64,000 nt of DNA. Source: Topomyia yanbarensis. Taxonomy: Eukaryota > Arthropoda > Insecta > Diptera > Culicidae. The stretch lies in assembly GCF_030247195.1 (NCBI RefSeq), contig NC_080672.1:186819701-186883700 (forward strand). Reading direction: 5' to 3'. Position 1 is the first letter of the stretch. Each line of letters starts with the position of its first letter. The notes beneath the pieces are model-generated. The model was not told the origin of the DNA and ran no database searches. It was given only the letters and a program-made list of their open reading frames with translations. Made by a program: the position numbers and the translations under genes. Below, in pieces: positions 35,742 through 47,566 of the stretch.

Positions 35742-37323
35742 GGGGCCGTTCATAAACCACGTAGACTCATAGAGGGGACGGGGGGGTCTGGCAAAAGTCT
35801 ACGTTTGTCTACGAGGGGGGAGGGGGGCCTTTGCAAAAGTCTACGTAGACTTTTATTTTTTGTTATTCTCGTATTACTAATTATGAATGGGATTTAAAGA
35901 GAGTTGTATTCAAAATATCGGTCTATTCAGTATTTATGCAGAAACTTCAAAGCTAGTACACTATTGAGGTAACTACTCGTTAAGCGACCACTCAACCCAG
36001 AACCCACGATTTTTTTTGGACAACCTCACACGTTGTTGTTTCTTGCGTATACTTTGATATAGTCTTGATCTAGGAATGATACAAAATGACAGTTCTAAAG
36101 ACGATCGCCCAAAATTCCTCTCGACGGAAGATTTTGACTGTGAAATCATCTGAGACACCCCTAGTTAGCAGGCATGCATGAACCATTAACCTTCCGGCAG
36201 TCGCGCTAGTGCACTGAGTGCACGCTGCTCTGAAAATCTAGCGAAATCGTCTTAGGACACCAGCAGCTGCTCGTTCAGTGGGCCATAAGCGCGACTTCCG
36301 GAGGGTTAAATGCACGAACCATAAAAAGTTAAAAAATGGTCAAAGTTAAGCATTGTAACCACAAAACACCCGATTTTTAACAATAAGTAGATTAATTTTT
36401 TTATTTTTTATTTATTGATTTCGGTGGTTAAAGCAGTAGTGCAGTTAAACTTCAACAACAAAATGTTTACTCGAGTTAATCAGTTTCTCTTGCAATCATT
36501 TACACTGATTTCAAAATCTTTAAACACCCGTTAAATTTTACGTCTTGACCCTATGCAACTTCGTGCAAACCGTCTCTACTATATTTATCTTCGAAAATAT
36601 TCGGAGTTAAACTTTGATACTTTGCGATAATACTCTAAGGTGATACGGCTATTAATAACATAAGAAATATAAATATTTTTGGGAAGATTTCAATAGCTTC
36701 GTTCCCTTGATCAAATAAGACAATTTATATTATCTTATTATCTTGGAAATATTGAAATTTGCTCACGAAAAGTGAAATTTGTGTGCATGTTTGGTTTATT
36801 ATTTTAGTCTAGATGATAGTACACATTGGCAGCATTAATTTGTAATTGTTTCTTATAATTTAACAATTTTGAATGCACCAGTAAGGCTCAAAAAGTGTTT
36901 AGCAGTTCTGCATTGTTGGTGTAGGTCGCACTTCGGCCAAAATTTAAGCTAGTTATAGCAATATATCTTTTTACATATATTTGAGTGACTAACCTTGAAA
37001 AAAGTATTCCGCTACACAAATGTTGGAAAGCACCTGGAATCGGTATTAAATGATTTGATCAATCATAGACAAAAAAACCATGTGAAAAACCTTTCTTTAA
37101 TATTCAAAAAGCTTGATAAAAATCTAAATCGCTTATTTTCAATTGAACATTATAATGTGCTTCTTGCTAAATTCACATTTCCTTCGAATAAAAAAAATTA
37201 AAAGTCTACGTAGACTTTTGACGTGGGGGGGGGGGGGTTGGTAAAAGTCTACTAAGGTCTACTAGGGGGGAGGGGGGATTAAAAATTCTCAAATTTCGGT
37301 CTACGTGGTTTATGAACGGTCCC
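35742..37323. mobile_element. PIF/Harbinger-like non-autonomous element, 1582 bp
   Basis: It begins GGGGCCGTTCATAAACCACG and ends in the complement, CGTGGTTTATGAACGGTCCC, with one mismatch. TAA (or TAAG) is duplicated at 35739-35741 and 37324-37326. Copy 1 of the tandem duplication keeps the uninterrupted site at about 18172-18181 (CCATAAGAAAG), which proves the insertion and its borders. A 3-bp TAA duplication and GGG-type ends suit PIF/Harbinger; the assignment is inference. Subterminal 20-bp perfect palindromes AAAAGTCTACGTAGACTTTT lie at 35835-35854 and 37200-37219, followed or preceded by G-rich runs. No transposase was recognised; a 68-codon ORF at 36995-37201 has no known domain. Confidence 0.85.
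36186..36309. repeat. 124-bp MITE nested in the Harbinger-like element
   Basis: Ends TTAACCTTCCGGCAGTCGCG and CGCGACTTCCGGAGGGTTAA are imperfect inverted repeats. A 13-bp direct repeat, ATGCATGAACCAT and ATGCACGAACCAT (36174-36186, 36310-36322), flanks it with one mismatch. It contains a smaller palindrome, GTGCACTGAGTGCAC. Confidence 0.7.
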
Positions 37324-40300
37324 TAAGAAAGTGGAAGTTTATTTATATTTTTACTGCTTTTGAAAGAGTTCAAAACTAAGATTGAATAAAAAATTGTAAA
37401 TGAAGCCATGCCATATAGCCTAAGTAACACTTTTAAATATGACGGCAAACAAACTGTTACAAATATTCTCATTTTGATCGTTATTTAAATGTTATCGGAG
37501 CTTGCTTGTATTGTTTCGTAATTTATAATTTTCTAGCATATCTTGTACTATTTGCATTTCCGCTGTAGTACAAATTTTAGTTTAATTCTTTATGATAGAA
37601 CAGATACGCACAGGGTATGAAAGAGCTGTGAAAGCTGAGACTAGACAGATGACTTGGCAAAATGACGCAAAAAGTTGAATACGGAAAAATCGCTTGAATC
37701 GTGTCGGAACTTAAGGGGGTGCAAAGATTCTTTGTCTTTTCAGTCATGCGCCACATCGAAATCTTGTTTTGCGGTATATACCATAACTCAAAAGCTACTG
37801 GACAAACGTTGAGACATTTGCACAGTTGTTTTCACAGCATTTCACAAGTAATTAAGGGAGCTTTTATTTTTTGGTCCATTTTCGATTTTTTCGTAGTACT
37901 TTGAAACCAAAATCCGATTATTGCTAAAACAACGATTAACATGTTATTGTAAAATAATAATATTTAGCAGTTTGCAAAAAGCTCTTGTAGTTGCCTGGGC
38001 AATGATGTGAAGAAGAAGAAGAATTGTGCATAATTCAGAACGATTGGTCCAAGAAATTTTGTCTGCATCCAGTACCAGGTTCAATTTGTAAATTTATAAT
38101 TATCAATTCATTATCAGACAGATGGCAGACTATAGGAAGTAACTAATTATAATTTTTATTAATTAAAGTTACTGGACTTTTGGTATTTCAGGCATGATTG
38201 GATAATCGTGCTGATAATTTGAATTACTTCATTTTCAGCAAAGTAGGTCTGCCAAATTCTATATGCATGGTTAGTAGACTAGTTGGGTAGGATGGTATAA
38301 TAAGCCCCACCAGCCTAAAATTTCAGATTTCTATTCCATGGACGACATAATTATCTGAAGCAAATAAATAATTTTTATGGCATTTTTCATGTGTTGCAGA
38401 ACAGCAACTGATACAAACTTTTCAAAAGATGTAAGCTTCCACTCTTTTTCTATAAGCATTTGATTTAATTTGGAACAGTCAGATTTGGCTGAACTGACAA
38501 ACTACTAAGTGTAATGTTAGAGAAGCTCTTCAAGCCCTTGGAGAGGCTAGCGCCTAACAATACAACTCTATAACGTTCTCGATAGTATACACCATTATTA
38601 GCAAAATAACGTTTTAGTCAATTATGGATCTTAAATAATAAATTGTTTAAGCGGTTACTCCACTGTAGAATTTTAAAACAATTGATTTTTTATTTATTAG
38701 TCTAAAGTGTGCTTTAGGATGTAAAAAATGATATCCCAAAACATGGAGAACGAAAACAATTCAAAAATATAATTTTCAATTTTGCCGCAACGCCTCTTAT
38801 GTATAACCCATGTGTACTGCAAACTTTAACCGCGTTTTTCTCGAAACCACTGGCCGGAAATGTAACTCGAGCAAATGATTTTTGGTCGCTTTGAAATTTT
38901 CACAGTATATTCAAAATTGATTTTTCTAGTCAGGTACGCAGGATTAAATTGTTTATTGCTTACCTTTTTATTGAATAACGATTTTGTGTAGATTTTTATG
39001 ACATTCTCTATGTTTTTTCACTCAAAACTGCGCCATTTCGCTTAAAACCAAAATATCGAAAAAATCCTACGTACATCGCTATTGACATAAGCAATCAGAA
39101 AAACTTTAGTTTTTGGCGCCAGGTCAAAAATCACGGGAGATAGATTTTCGACCGTGGACCCCTTCCAAAAAAACGCGCATGACGTGAAAATGCTGCAGAG
39201 CCGCCATCTCTGTGATGAAATTGCTCGAAGAAATTATTTTATTTGATACAATACTTATGTTATAAATCCCATTAAACAAGATGTCGATTCACCATTTTAT
39301 TGAGCAATAAAAAAATTCTCGAAATAATCAGACTATTAAATGGCATAAACAGTGAATTTTAAATTAACTTTATTGTACAGTTTTTTAACATAGCCGTGTA
39401 TTGCTGATCAGAACGCAGCAATGCAAATAGCAGCATCATGTTACCGGAAGAAGACAAAAATATGCAAAAAATTGTCATGCTTCTCTTGCATACATTTCGT
39501 TATTTTCAATCCTCTCTTCGGCTTTCTTCTGGATAAATATGGCTTTCTTTGCTCGCAATAAAGATGGCAATAAATAAGCCAGTTTATCAGGTAGGAAAGA
39601 CAAGCACTGTCGAACTACACTAATAAAATAAAATACCAATTAATGCGTAGAAAACTACGCATTTTCAATAAAAGTGGAATAACCCATTTAGTGGGTAAAG
39701 AGTTCGTATCCATAAATGAATACAGCTTTTGTACGTCAACCTGGGTATGTTTTACCCTTTATTTTTCGCAGACCTGTTACAACAAATCGCGTGAAAAATA
39801 TCCATTCATGAAAATCGCGCCAGAATGAAAAATTATGTCAATAGAATTATTTCTGAATTAAAAAAAAACATAAAATAACATTCATTTCACATTATTGTCT
39901 CCTTAACTACTTAACAAAATAAAACCGCCAACTGGATATATTTTTAATGGCTGGATCTTTTGGCTGCTCTAAAAATGCCAAACGCATATTTGCAACATCC
40001 TCAGTAGTTTAAACATGCAGGCTGGTAATTTGCAGCTTCCGCTACGAACCTTAGTTTGCAGGTTAACTCGCTTAAAATAATTCTTAATGACTTTTAACTC
40101 ATTATTAAGATCAGTATATCCATTGACATTATCTTATCGAGTAGTTGTGAAATGAATAAAAAGCACCAATGGTTATAAGCAATAAAATACCCATTTTTTG
40201 ACAGCTCATAAAATGTGTAAAGTTTTTTTACCGTGTTTATCTACCCGCATTTTTTTTATTTCCTCGTTCTTTCCTTCTCTCTACACGCTTGATTCCAATT

Positions 40301-41211
40301 GCACATCAAAGGGTTACAGTAGAGCACGTTTAGATAAATTGAGATCTATTCAATCAATTCAGATTAAAGTTGTTTTTGTGAATTAGAAACAGAACTACAA
40401 TAAGAATTGTTTTGATTCTTTTCTTTTTGCTTATCTAGCGGGAATAAGCGGGACCATTTAATTCGTTAATATAAATCGATAACATATTTTCACGAATGGT
40501 TGCCCATATATCTATTGTATCACACATCAAAGAAAGTAAATAACGAAAGAAAATTATTGTTTTTAGGGGATAGATCCAAACAAATGACAATTGGATATAG
40601 ATCGTAAAATGCAATATTTTATGAATTTACTTACACTGGTCGTTAGCAAATTGAATCAGAATGTTAACAGCTTAGAAATTAGCTCCACAAATACCCTAAG
40701 CTAAGAGTAAATAATAGATTTTAAATATGTGCAATGTTCCAATAAGAATAAAATTACATAAAACTTCTGAATACAAAATGTTTTGAAATTTACTGTGAAC
40801 ACAACGGTGATCAATATATTTATTTCGATTTTTGGCATAAATCGTTCCAATTTGCATTGATGCATTATAGAAATATATCTATATTCTGTCTGCCACAGTG
40901 CAAAAAAAACGCTCAAGAATATAAATGATCATTCTGTCAAAGTTTAATTTTCTGTTTGATCTTCGTTTTCTTTTTATTTAAACCTCGCTGAAAAACGAGT
41001 ATAATTTTAATTCGCAGACCTTCATTGATAATTGATCTTTATTCCAAACTTGTGAAAATTCACTTGAAACGAAAATAAATGTTCTCCCCCACGTCGATAG
41101 GTATCATGTTCAATTAGAATGACCCTCATAGTTCATTTTAAATTCAAATTGAAATATTTTAACCAATTATTTAATCAAAGTATGAAATCCCGACAAACAT
41201 ATAATTCCAGC

Positions 41212-41401
41212 TTAAAAGCCAACTGTCAAAATTCTCTTTGAAAGGGAATTCCGGACAAACCGTTACTCACCAATCACAGATGTTGGCAGTAAACAAAAGA
41301 GAAAAAAATTTCTCTTCCATTAACTGCTATGAACTGTGTTTAACCAGCGACGGTTTGTCCGGAATTTCCCTTCAAAGAGAATTTTGACAGTTGGGTTTTA
41401 A
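41212..41401. repeat. ~190-bp MITE, copy 2
   Basis: Counterpart of 22062-22251; same inverted arms with core CCGGACAAACCG. Confidence 0.78.
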
Positions 41402-41464
41402 CCAGTAATCATATTTTTGTCGAGAAATAACTATCATGGCACCAATTACAACCGATGGTTTAAC

Positions 41465-41612
41465 CTACAGACACTTTATATAACAGACTAGCGGAGAGAA
41501 AAACAGTAAAACTAGCAACCAAAACCCTCATGCTCCTTTGGTTGCACTTTTTGACAGTCCGTTTGGCTGCAATTTTTGACACTTCGCTAGTCTGTGTATA
41601 AAGTGTCTGTAG
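41465..41612. repeat. 148-bp MITE, copy 2
   Basis: Counterpart of 22315-22462; same CTACAGACAC … GTGTCTGTAG ends. Confidence 0.78.
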
Positions 41613-42531
41613 TTTAGCCACCTCTAACTCGACGAGCGCCTATTCAAACTGAATAAAAACATCAATATGTATATCAATTTATTTTCTTTTGTGCATATTA
41701 TGTCACTACAAAGTACTGCACATCATCGGCCAACTTTCAACTATCCAACACGTTAAAGTTCTATGTTCAGAAACATATCGGCAACAAGTTGACAAAATTG
41801 TTCTCAAACCCTATGGAACGAGATATTTGACGAAGAAAAGCTATTTTACTGCAAGAAAATATCGGAATGAATTTACTTATTTTCTTTAACTTGAATTTGT
41901 TGTTTTTTAACATTGACGTCTAACGCAGATCAGAACGCAGCCATATATGATTAAAGCTTACCAAATATTTTAGGCCGGTTTAAAAGTTAGTCCGGTTTAA
42001 AAACAGTACGGCTTTGTGCTTACGGCTATTAATGTCTTCAGCAAAATTTTGGGGAGTGGTACTACAAACCACTTTGTTGAAGACATGAAGGCTCCATGTG
42101 CTCAGGGTATTAACATATTTTAAGCTATTTGTATTTAATTTTAAAATATATTATTATGATTTTACTAATTATGATAAATCTCTTCTATTGTTTATAAACA
42201 ATAAAATTTACGTTTTATCCAATTCAATTTACGAAGCTCACAATAGAAGTTATTTTAGAATAACCTAGATTAAGGAACACTTCGTAAATATCATTTTATA
42301 AATTGATATACGCCATATACGTAGTATTCATGCCTACAATAAAGTTGTTTTAAATCAAAGTCTCAACATATTCGCTAAAGACTGGAACTCTGTTACATTT
42401 TTTTGAAAAACTGATTCTCTATAACTTTAAAACTTCAAAGATGGCGGTTTCGTAATTATACCATTTGGACTATCTATTATATTTAATCATAAATTTTCTG
42501 CTTTTTTTCTACAAAATCTTACAAAAGCTTC

Positions 42532-43253
42532 TTAAGGGGGGGAGGTAAAGATTTCAGCGTGAAAAAAAACACTTCTTCTGCGATTTTTTTTAGAATTTTG
42601 CATAAAGCAAATTTATCAAAACTTTTGTACATTGTAGTGTATCATTTCAATAACATGCCGTAATTTATCTATGCAAAAATATCGACAAACGACTCTGTGA
42701 CGAAGCTTTTTGTACAAAGTCTCTGGAAAAAAACATGATTGGCGGTGTTACTTGCCATTCAAAAACTACTTAACCAATTTCTTACAAACTTTGCATACAC
42801 ATTCTAGGTTAAAAATACCTAACCCCTACGTTGAGTTTTTGAGATAATTTTTCATTTAAGGGGGTTTACTCATAAAATGACGGAATTTTTCGTGAAAAAT
42901 AGTAATTGTTATTTAAAATGAGTAAAAAACCCCTCAATTATTTTTTTTTCTCAAAATAACAACGTAGGGGTTAGGTATTTTTTTACCTAGAATGTGTATG
43001 CAAAGTTTGAAAGAAATCGATTAAGTAGTTTTGGAATGGCAGGTAATACCGCAAATCATGTTTTTCCAGAGACTTTCTACAAAAAGCTTCATCACCGAGT
43101 TGTTTGTCGATATTTTTGCATGGAAAAATTACAGCATATTATTGAAATGATATACTATAATGTACAAAAGTTCTGATCAATTCGCTTCACGCAAAGTTCT
43201 AAAAAATTCACAGAAAAAGTGTTTTTTTCACACTGAAACCCTTACCCCCTTAA
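42532..43253. repeat. 722-bp fold-back element, copy 2
   Basis: Counterpart of 23382-24104, one T shorter in the central T run. The duplication ends 27 bp after it. Confidence 0.8.
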
Positions 43254-43439
43254 ACAACTTTCCTTAGTAAGATTGTGTATAAAGTATTTGAAAAATTTTA
43301 ATAGAAGTGACGGAAGGTTATTGTAAAGTTTCGTAAAAAAGAAAATTCCAGTTATGATGATGATTTACCCTAACGGATTTCGAGAGTTTTTTATTTGTTC
43401 TTTGACATTAGGATTAAGGATAATAATTCAGATCAAAGA

Positions 43440-44214
43440 TAAGGGATTGTCGTATAGGTTGGGACGCTGTATAGGTTGGGACAGCTCGATATTTTCGTTC
43501 CTATGCGGTGTTGCCATCTGTTATTTTTAGCACATGCTAGACTCGATCGTAGCTCACTTTTATACCAAGTTGAAGTGATAGTTCATTATTATTGTCACAG
43601 CAGCAGTGTCAAAAAACGAGCGAAAAATCTTTCGTTGTGCTGATTTTTGCGCCATCTTAAATTGAATCTTTTTCATCGAAATTTCAACGTAAATAATTTT
43701 AAAGTGTTAAGAAGTAACTAAAATGTTATTACCGATCAGGGTTTTGCGTTTGCTTCATTCGATTTTTTTTTCTTCTAAAAATTGGTTGGGACAAGCGTGT
43801 CGTATAGGTTGGGACACCATACAATTACGCATGCGTACAAGATTGTGAGTCAGATTAACTTTGTCAAATGGAAGTAAATAAGTCTTTCAGTTACTTATTC
43901 TCATTCTAAAATACCAATTAATAAATAAATGTTAACCAAAAAATAAATGTAATGCATTAAAGTTTAAATTGCCTTTAATTATTTAAATTGTTTGAAGTGT
44001 CCCAACCTATACGACACTTTTTTTGCCATTTTGCCGTCATGTAGAAAATTGATCCTGAGTCTTATTTAAAATTGCAAGTAAACATCTTCAATTCGCAGAC
44101 ATTAAGCCATATAATATATCTACAAAATAGTGTACTACAAGCTAAAAAATATTGTCATGGGAACAAGATATCAGCCTCTAAACAAACCCGTCCCAACCTA
44201 GACTACATTCCCTT
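43440..44214. mobile_element. TA-flanked inverted-repeat element with nested termini
   Basis: The left end AGGGATTGTCGTATAGG…GGGAC and right end GTCCCAACCTAGACTACATTCCCT are imperfect 24-bp inverted repeats, flanked by TA on both sides as in Tc1/mariner-type MITEs. The terminal motif TATAGGTTGGGAC recurs inside, at 43470-43482 and 43799-43815 forward and at 43999-44015 in reverse. The inner pair 43797-43817 / 43997-44017 is a perfect 21-bp inverted repeat bounding 221 bp, like an element within the element. No transposase ORF. Confidence 0.75.
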
Positions 44215-45173
44215 ACTACTGGGAAGTCATTTTTAGAAAAAGTCGATATCGAAGTAAAGTTTGAACTATGCACACATGCACTTCAGAGGAAACGAGATAT
44301 CAAGAGCGCTTAGTTCTCAGCCGCGTTGGAAATTTGAGTAAACGCTATTGAACTTGAAATCCATTCAAAAATTTGTTTTTCGAATTTGTTGACTCAGCAC
44401 AACATATATAACTCCTTTAATTTTTAGTTTAGTTTTCCCTACACAATTGATTGATTGAAGAATTTATATAGGTTATTATCGGAGCATCAGCAATAATACG
44501 TTTGTATGTCTATTTGATGGGCCATTTTCCCGCTTTTCCATTAAATTGGTTTAGCCTTTGAGATTTCTTGCACTGATATTGTCATATGCTAATTTGAGCT
44601 TATTTACTTTACTTTATTTTATTTACGTGACTTTATGCATATTTTAGGGGTTCTTTGAGTCCTGCCACTATCTCATGTAGTATGTGTTATCAAAAACATC
44701 GCGAAGCATCAAGTTCTAAATGTTCTCAATCGATATAATACCCGAAGAAAGCGATAAGAATCATCACACTGTTAGGTAGATTAATAGCGTTTTATTCATA
44801 TTATTTATTTCATTTATTTTAATCATTTTATTAAATTGTAAATTTTTCCATATATTTTATTCAGTTTCTTCATTTTATTAATACGGTTTAGCTTGAACCC
44901 GTTTACTCTCTTAATTTCATAACTTTTTAAATATTGTCTAATTTTCATTTGAGCTAATTAGATTTATTTATTTTATAATTTTGATTTATATTATTCATTC
45001 TACCCATCTTATTAATAACTTTTTTTTATTCTTTCGCTTCATAATTATTTTAATTTTATTTGTTTCCTTATTTTCCTATAATTTATTCAGTTTATTCGAA
45101 GTGATATTCGTGCAGGACTCGAAATTGTGCCTATATTACATCTAGTTGCTGGCCAACATTGCGTGAGTTCGGA
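44215..45173. other. AT-rich unassigned spacer
   Basis: Very AT-rich, with repeated TTTATTTTATTT-type tracts at 44600-45110. No gene seen. Confidence 0.55.
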
Positions 45174-45186
45174 AAACTAATGAATA
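45174..45186. repeat. 13-bp target-site duplication, I-type LINE (3' side)
   Basis: AAACTAATGAATA, matching 50188-50200 exactly and bounding the LINE between them. Confidence 0.85.
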
Positions 45187-45270
45187 TTTATTATTTATTA
45201 ATTTATTAATAAATTCGTGTGTATCCTAAAAGATTACAATATTTCTCTTACAGTACGTGTTAGTAAGATT

Positions 45271-45489
45271 TCATTTTCCTTGGATTATAATAGTTGTAAT
45301 AGGTCTCCTGCTCTTAAAAAAATCTATTAGTTTCTTCTCATTCTCCTGAATTGGTCCTAGAATCTCATTTATAGTAAGTCCTGAAATTGTTTTGTCACGT
45401 TGTTCCTGATATTTCTGGCAATCAAGTAGTGTATGGTCTATCGTGTTATGTACTCCGCAAGTATCGCAGGTGGAACTTGAATTATACAT
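45271..45489 (-). pseudogene. LINE ORF2 C-terminal cysteine-histidine block
   Basis: Contains CDTCGVHNTIDHTLLDCQKY, the CxxC…H…C motif found after RNase H in many I/R1-type ORF2 proteins. It is in frame with the RNase H piece just upstream on the minus strand and separated from it by a single stop codon at 45490-45492. Confidence 0.75.
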
Positions 45490-45492
45490 CAG

Positions 45493-46155
45493 TTATCCGT
45501 GCGATATTCTACTATGGCCGATTCGTAATCTTGTCAGTGCGGTTGATAAGCGGCGTTCCGCAATATGCTTTTTTCGTGCAGCAGTGTTGCTTTTAACTCT
45601 TCGCAGTTTATTATCTGTTACCTGATTCCATTCGGTTTCCCACTTACCTGTGAGTTTTGCTTTAATTTCTCGTAAGACATCAATTGGTGGAAGAGGTATT
45701 ATTGTTAAACTAGTTAGTGTTAATGTAGATTTTGCAGCTTGATCAGCATTTTCGTTACCCGTAATGCTTTTATGTCCAGGTACCCACATAGCCGAAGATT
45801 AGGTTTATTAGTTAATATTTTTGTTACCTTTTGGATCCATGGGTGATTTGTTGTGCCCGATTCTATTGCCATTAATACGCTGGCTGAGTCGATAAAAATA
45901 CGCAATGGTGGACGGAATCTGCGTAATCAGATACGGCAGATAAAAGGGCATACGCTTCTGCGGAAAATATAGAAGCTTCAGTTGGCAGTCGGATATGTGG
46001 GATCCATTTGCTAAATAGATACCACATCCTACTGCTTCCGGGGTTTTTGATCCGTTTGTGAAAATTTGAATGTGGGCGGGAAAAGAAGCTCCTAGAATTG
46101 TTGTCGTATCATCGTTGCTGGACGTCGCGTTCCTCCTGCTTGTAGTAGCTTCCAA
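45493..46155 (-). pseudogene. LINE ORF2 RNase H domain (fragmented)
   Basis: Three pieces in shifting frames. IFTNGSKTPEAVGCGIYL (first catalytic Asp changed to Asn) is followed by RIFIDSASVLMAIESG, with the Asp of the third motif. WVPGHKSITGNENADQAAK carries the terminal H and D. This domain would degrade the RNA strand after reverse transcription. The D-to-N change and two frameshifts make it dead. Confidence 0.8.
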
Positions 46156-46910
46156 TTCACGGGAATATTATGAAGGTTCATGGATTCCGCGGGGTATTCT
46201 AGATGTTGTATAGTTGGTATTCGATAATCTGTTTCAAGGAGTATCCGGTTTCGGATTAGTTCTATTGATGAGAGGTTTAATTTTTTCACTCTTTCTGTTC
46301 CATACGTTCTTTCTAGCGATATTAAAGATCTTGCTCCTGCTTTCAGTAGGGCGAATCGAAATGGCGGAGTTCCTGATTCTGCCATTATGCTAACTACAGG
46401 GCTTGTACGAAATGCACCAATAGCTAAGCGTATACATTGATTATACGCTGATTCGAGTTTGCTCAAGTGACAATTTGCTGCGTTCATGAATAGGTAGGCA
46501 CCGTAGAATATTTTAGAAAACACAAAAGATTTAGCTACGTTAAATAAAATTTCTTTTCCACCCCCATGGGATATGTTGGCGATTGCTTTAATGACGTTTA
46601 TTCGCTTATCTTGCTGAGCACGTAAGATGTTTATATGTGGTTTCCATGTTAGGTGGGTATCAAATGTAACTCCCAGTACTTTATGGATTAGTTTAACCTG
46701 GATTTCTTCATCTCCGGTTGTCAGTGGGGCTATGTTAGTATGTTTTCTGGAATTGCAAAAGTGGATTAGTGACGATTTCTGTACCGAAATCTTGAACCCT
46801 GTTTTGATCGTCCATTTTTCAAGTTTTTTCAGAGCATTTCGAAGTTTCGTACGAATCCCTTTCGCTATTCGTCCAGAGCAATATATTACGATGTCATCTG
46901 CATAGATCAA
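46092..46910 (-). pseudogene. LINE ORF2 reverse transcriptase, 3' half
   Basis: Starts with MIYADDIVIYCSGR (catalytic YADD, motif C). It continues through a thumb region: KISVQKSSLIHF, LGVTFDTHLTWKPHI, then YGAYLFMNAA and a run to the RNase H linker. It is separated from the 5' RT piece by a frameshift near 46930. Confidence 0.82.
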
Positions 46911-47566
46911 AGTTTTTATGTTTTTTTTTGGGATTTATTGGAATATACTGTTCATCGCAATGAGAAACAATGCAACGCTAAGGACTGATCCTTGCGGTAC
47001 TCCATATTGTTGTACGCGTTTTGAAGAACTAGGACTTGAAATCGTCTTTCACTTAAGAATTCAGTAACAAATTTGGTCATTCTACCTTGAATATTCCATT
47101 TTTGCATCGTATCTGTAATAAGTCGTTTCCATGTACGATCATAAGCCTTTGAAACATCTAGAAATAGAGCTTCGAGGTAGTGCTTTTTCTCGAAAGCTAA
47201 TCGGATATCTGTTTCGAGTCTCGTCCAGTAATCAGCGGTTGATCTTCCACGACGGCAGGCGAGCTGACGAGTGTCCAGCAGTTTTCGAGCTTCTAATAAT
47301 TGTATTAGTCTGCGATTTATCATACGTTCTAGGAGCTTTTCAGTGCAACTTGCCAGGGCGATAGGACGATAATTCTGTGCTGAGTGATTATGTTTGTTAG
47401 GTATTGGGATTACAATCGAGTCTCTCCAGTGGTCTGGATATACGCCATTTTCCCAGAGGTTATTGATTAATTTTAAAAAGGTTTTCTTTGTATGGAAGGG
47501 TAATCTTTGTAAAAAGGTATAGTGGATCTCATCTGGTCCTGGACTTGATCCTTTTACAGAGTCCAA
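46911..47566 (-). pseudogene. LINE ORF2 reverse transcriptase, 5' half
   Basis: Motifs SSPGPDEIHYTFL, WRDSIVIPIPNKHNHSAQNYRPIAL and LFLDVSKAYDRTW (motif A) are visible in one frame. Motif B follows only after a frameshift near 47000: the end of this frame reads as unrelated residues, while a neighbouring frame gives a QGSVLS-type block. Confidence 0.82.

Larger units (their letters stand above)
35147..42030. repeat. Decayed DNA-transposon-like repeat, copy 2
   Basis: Counterpart of 17582-22880, interrupted by the 1.58-kb insertion. Its right terminus lies near 42030. Confidence 0.45.
24134..43280. repeat. Tandem duplication, copy 2 (19.15 kb)
   Basis: Direct copy of 6568-24131 with the same order and orientation. 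It is longer only because of the insertion at 35742-37323. After 43280 the sequence becomes unique (AAAGTATTTG…). Confidence 0.95.
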
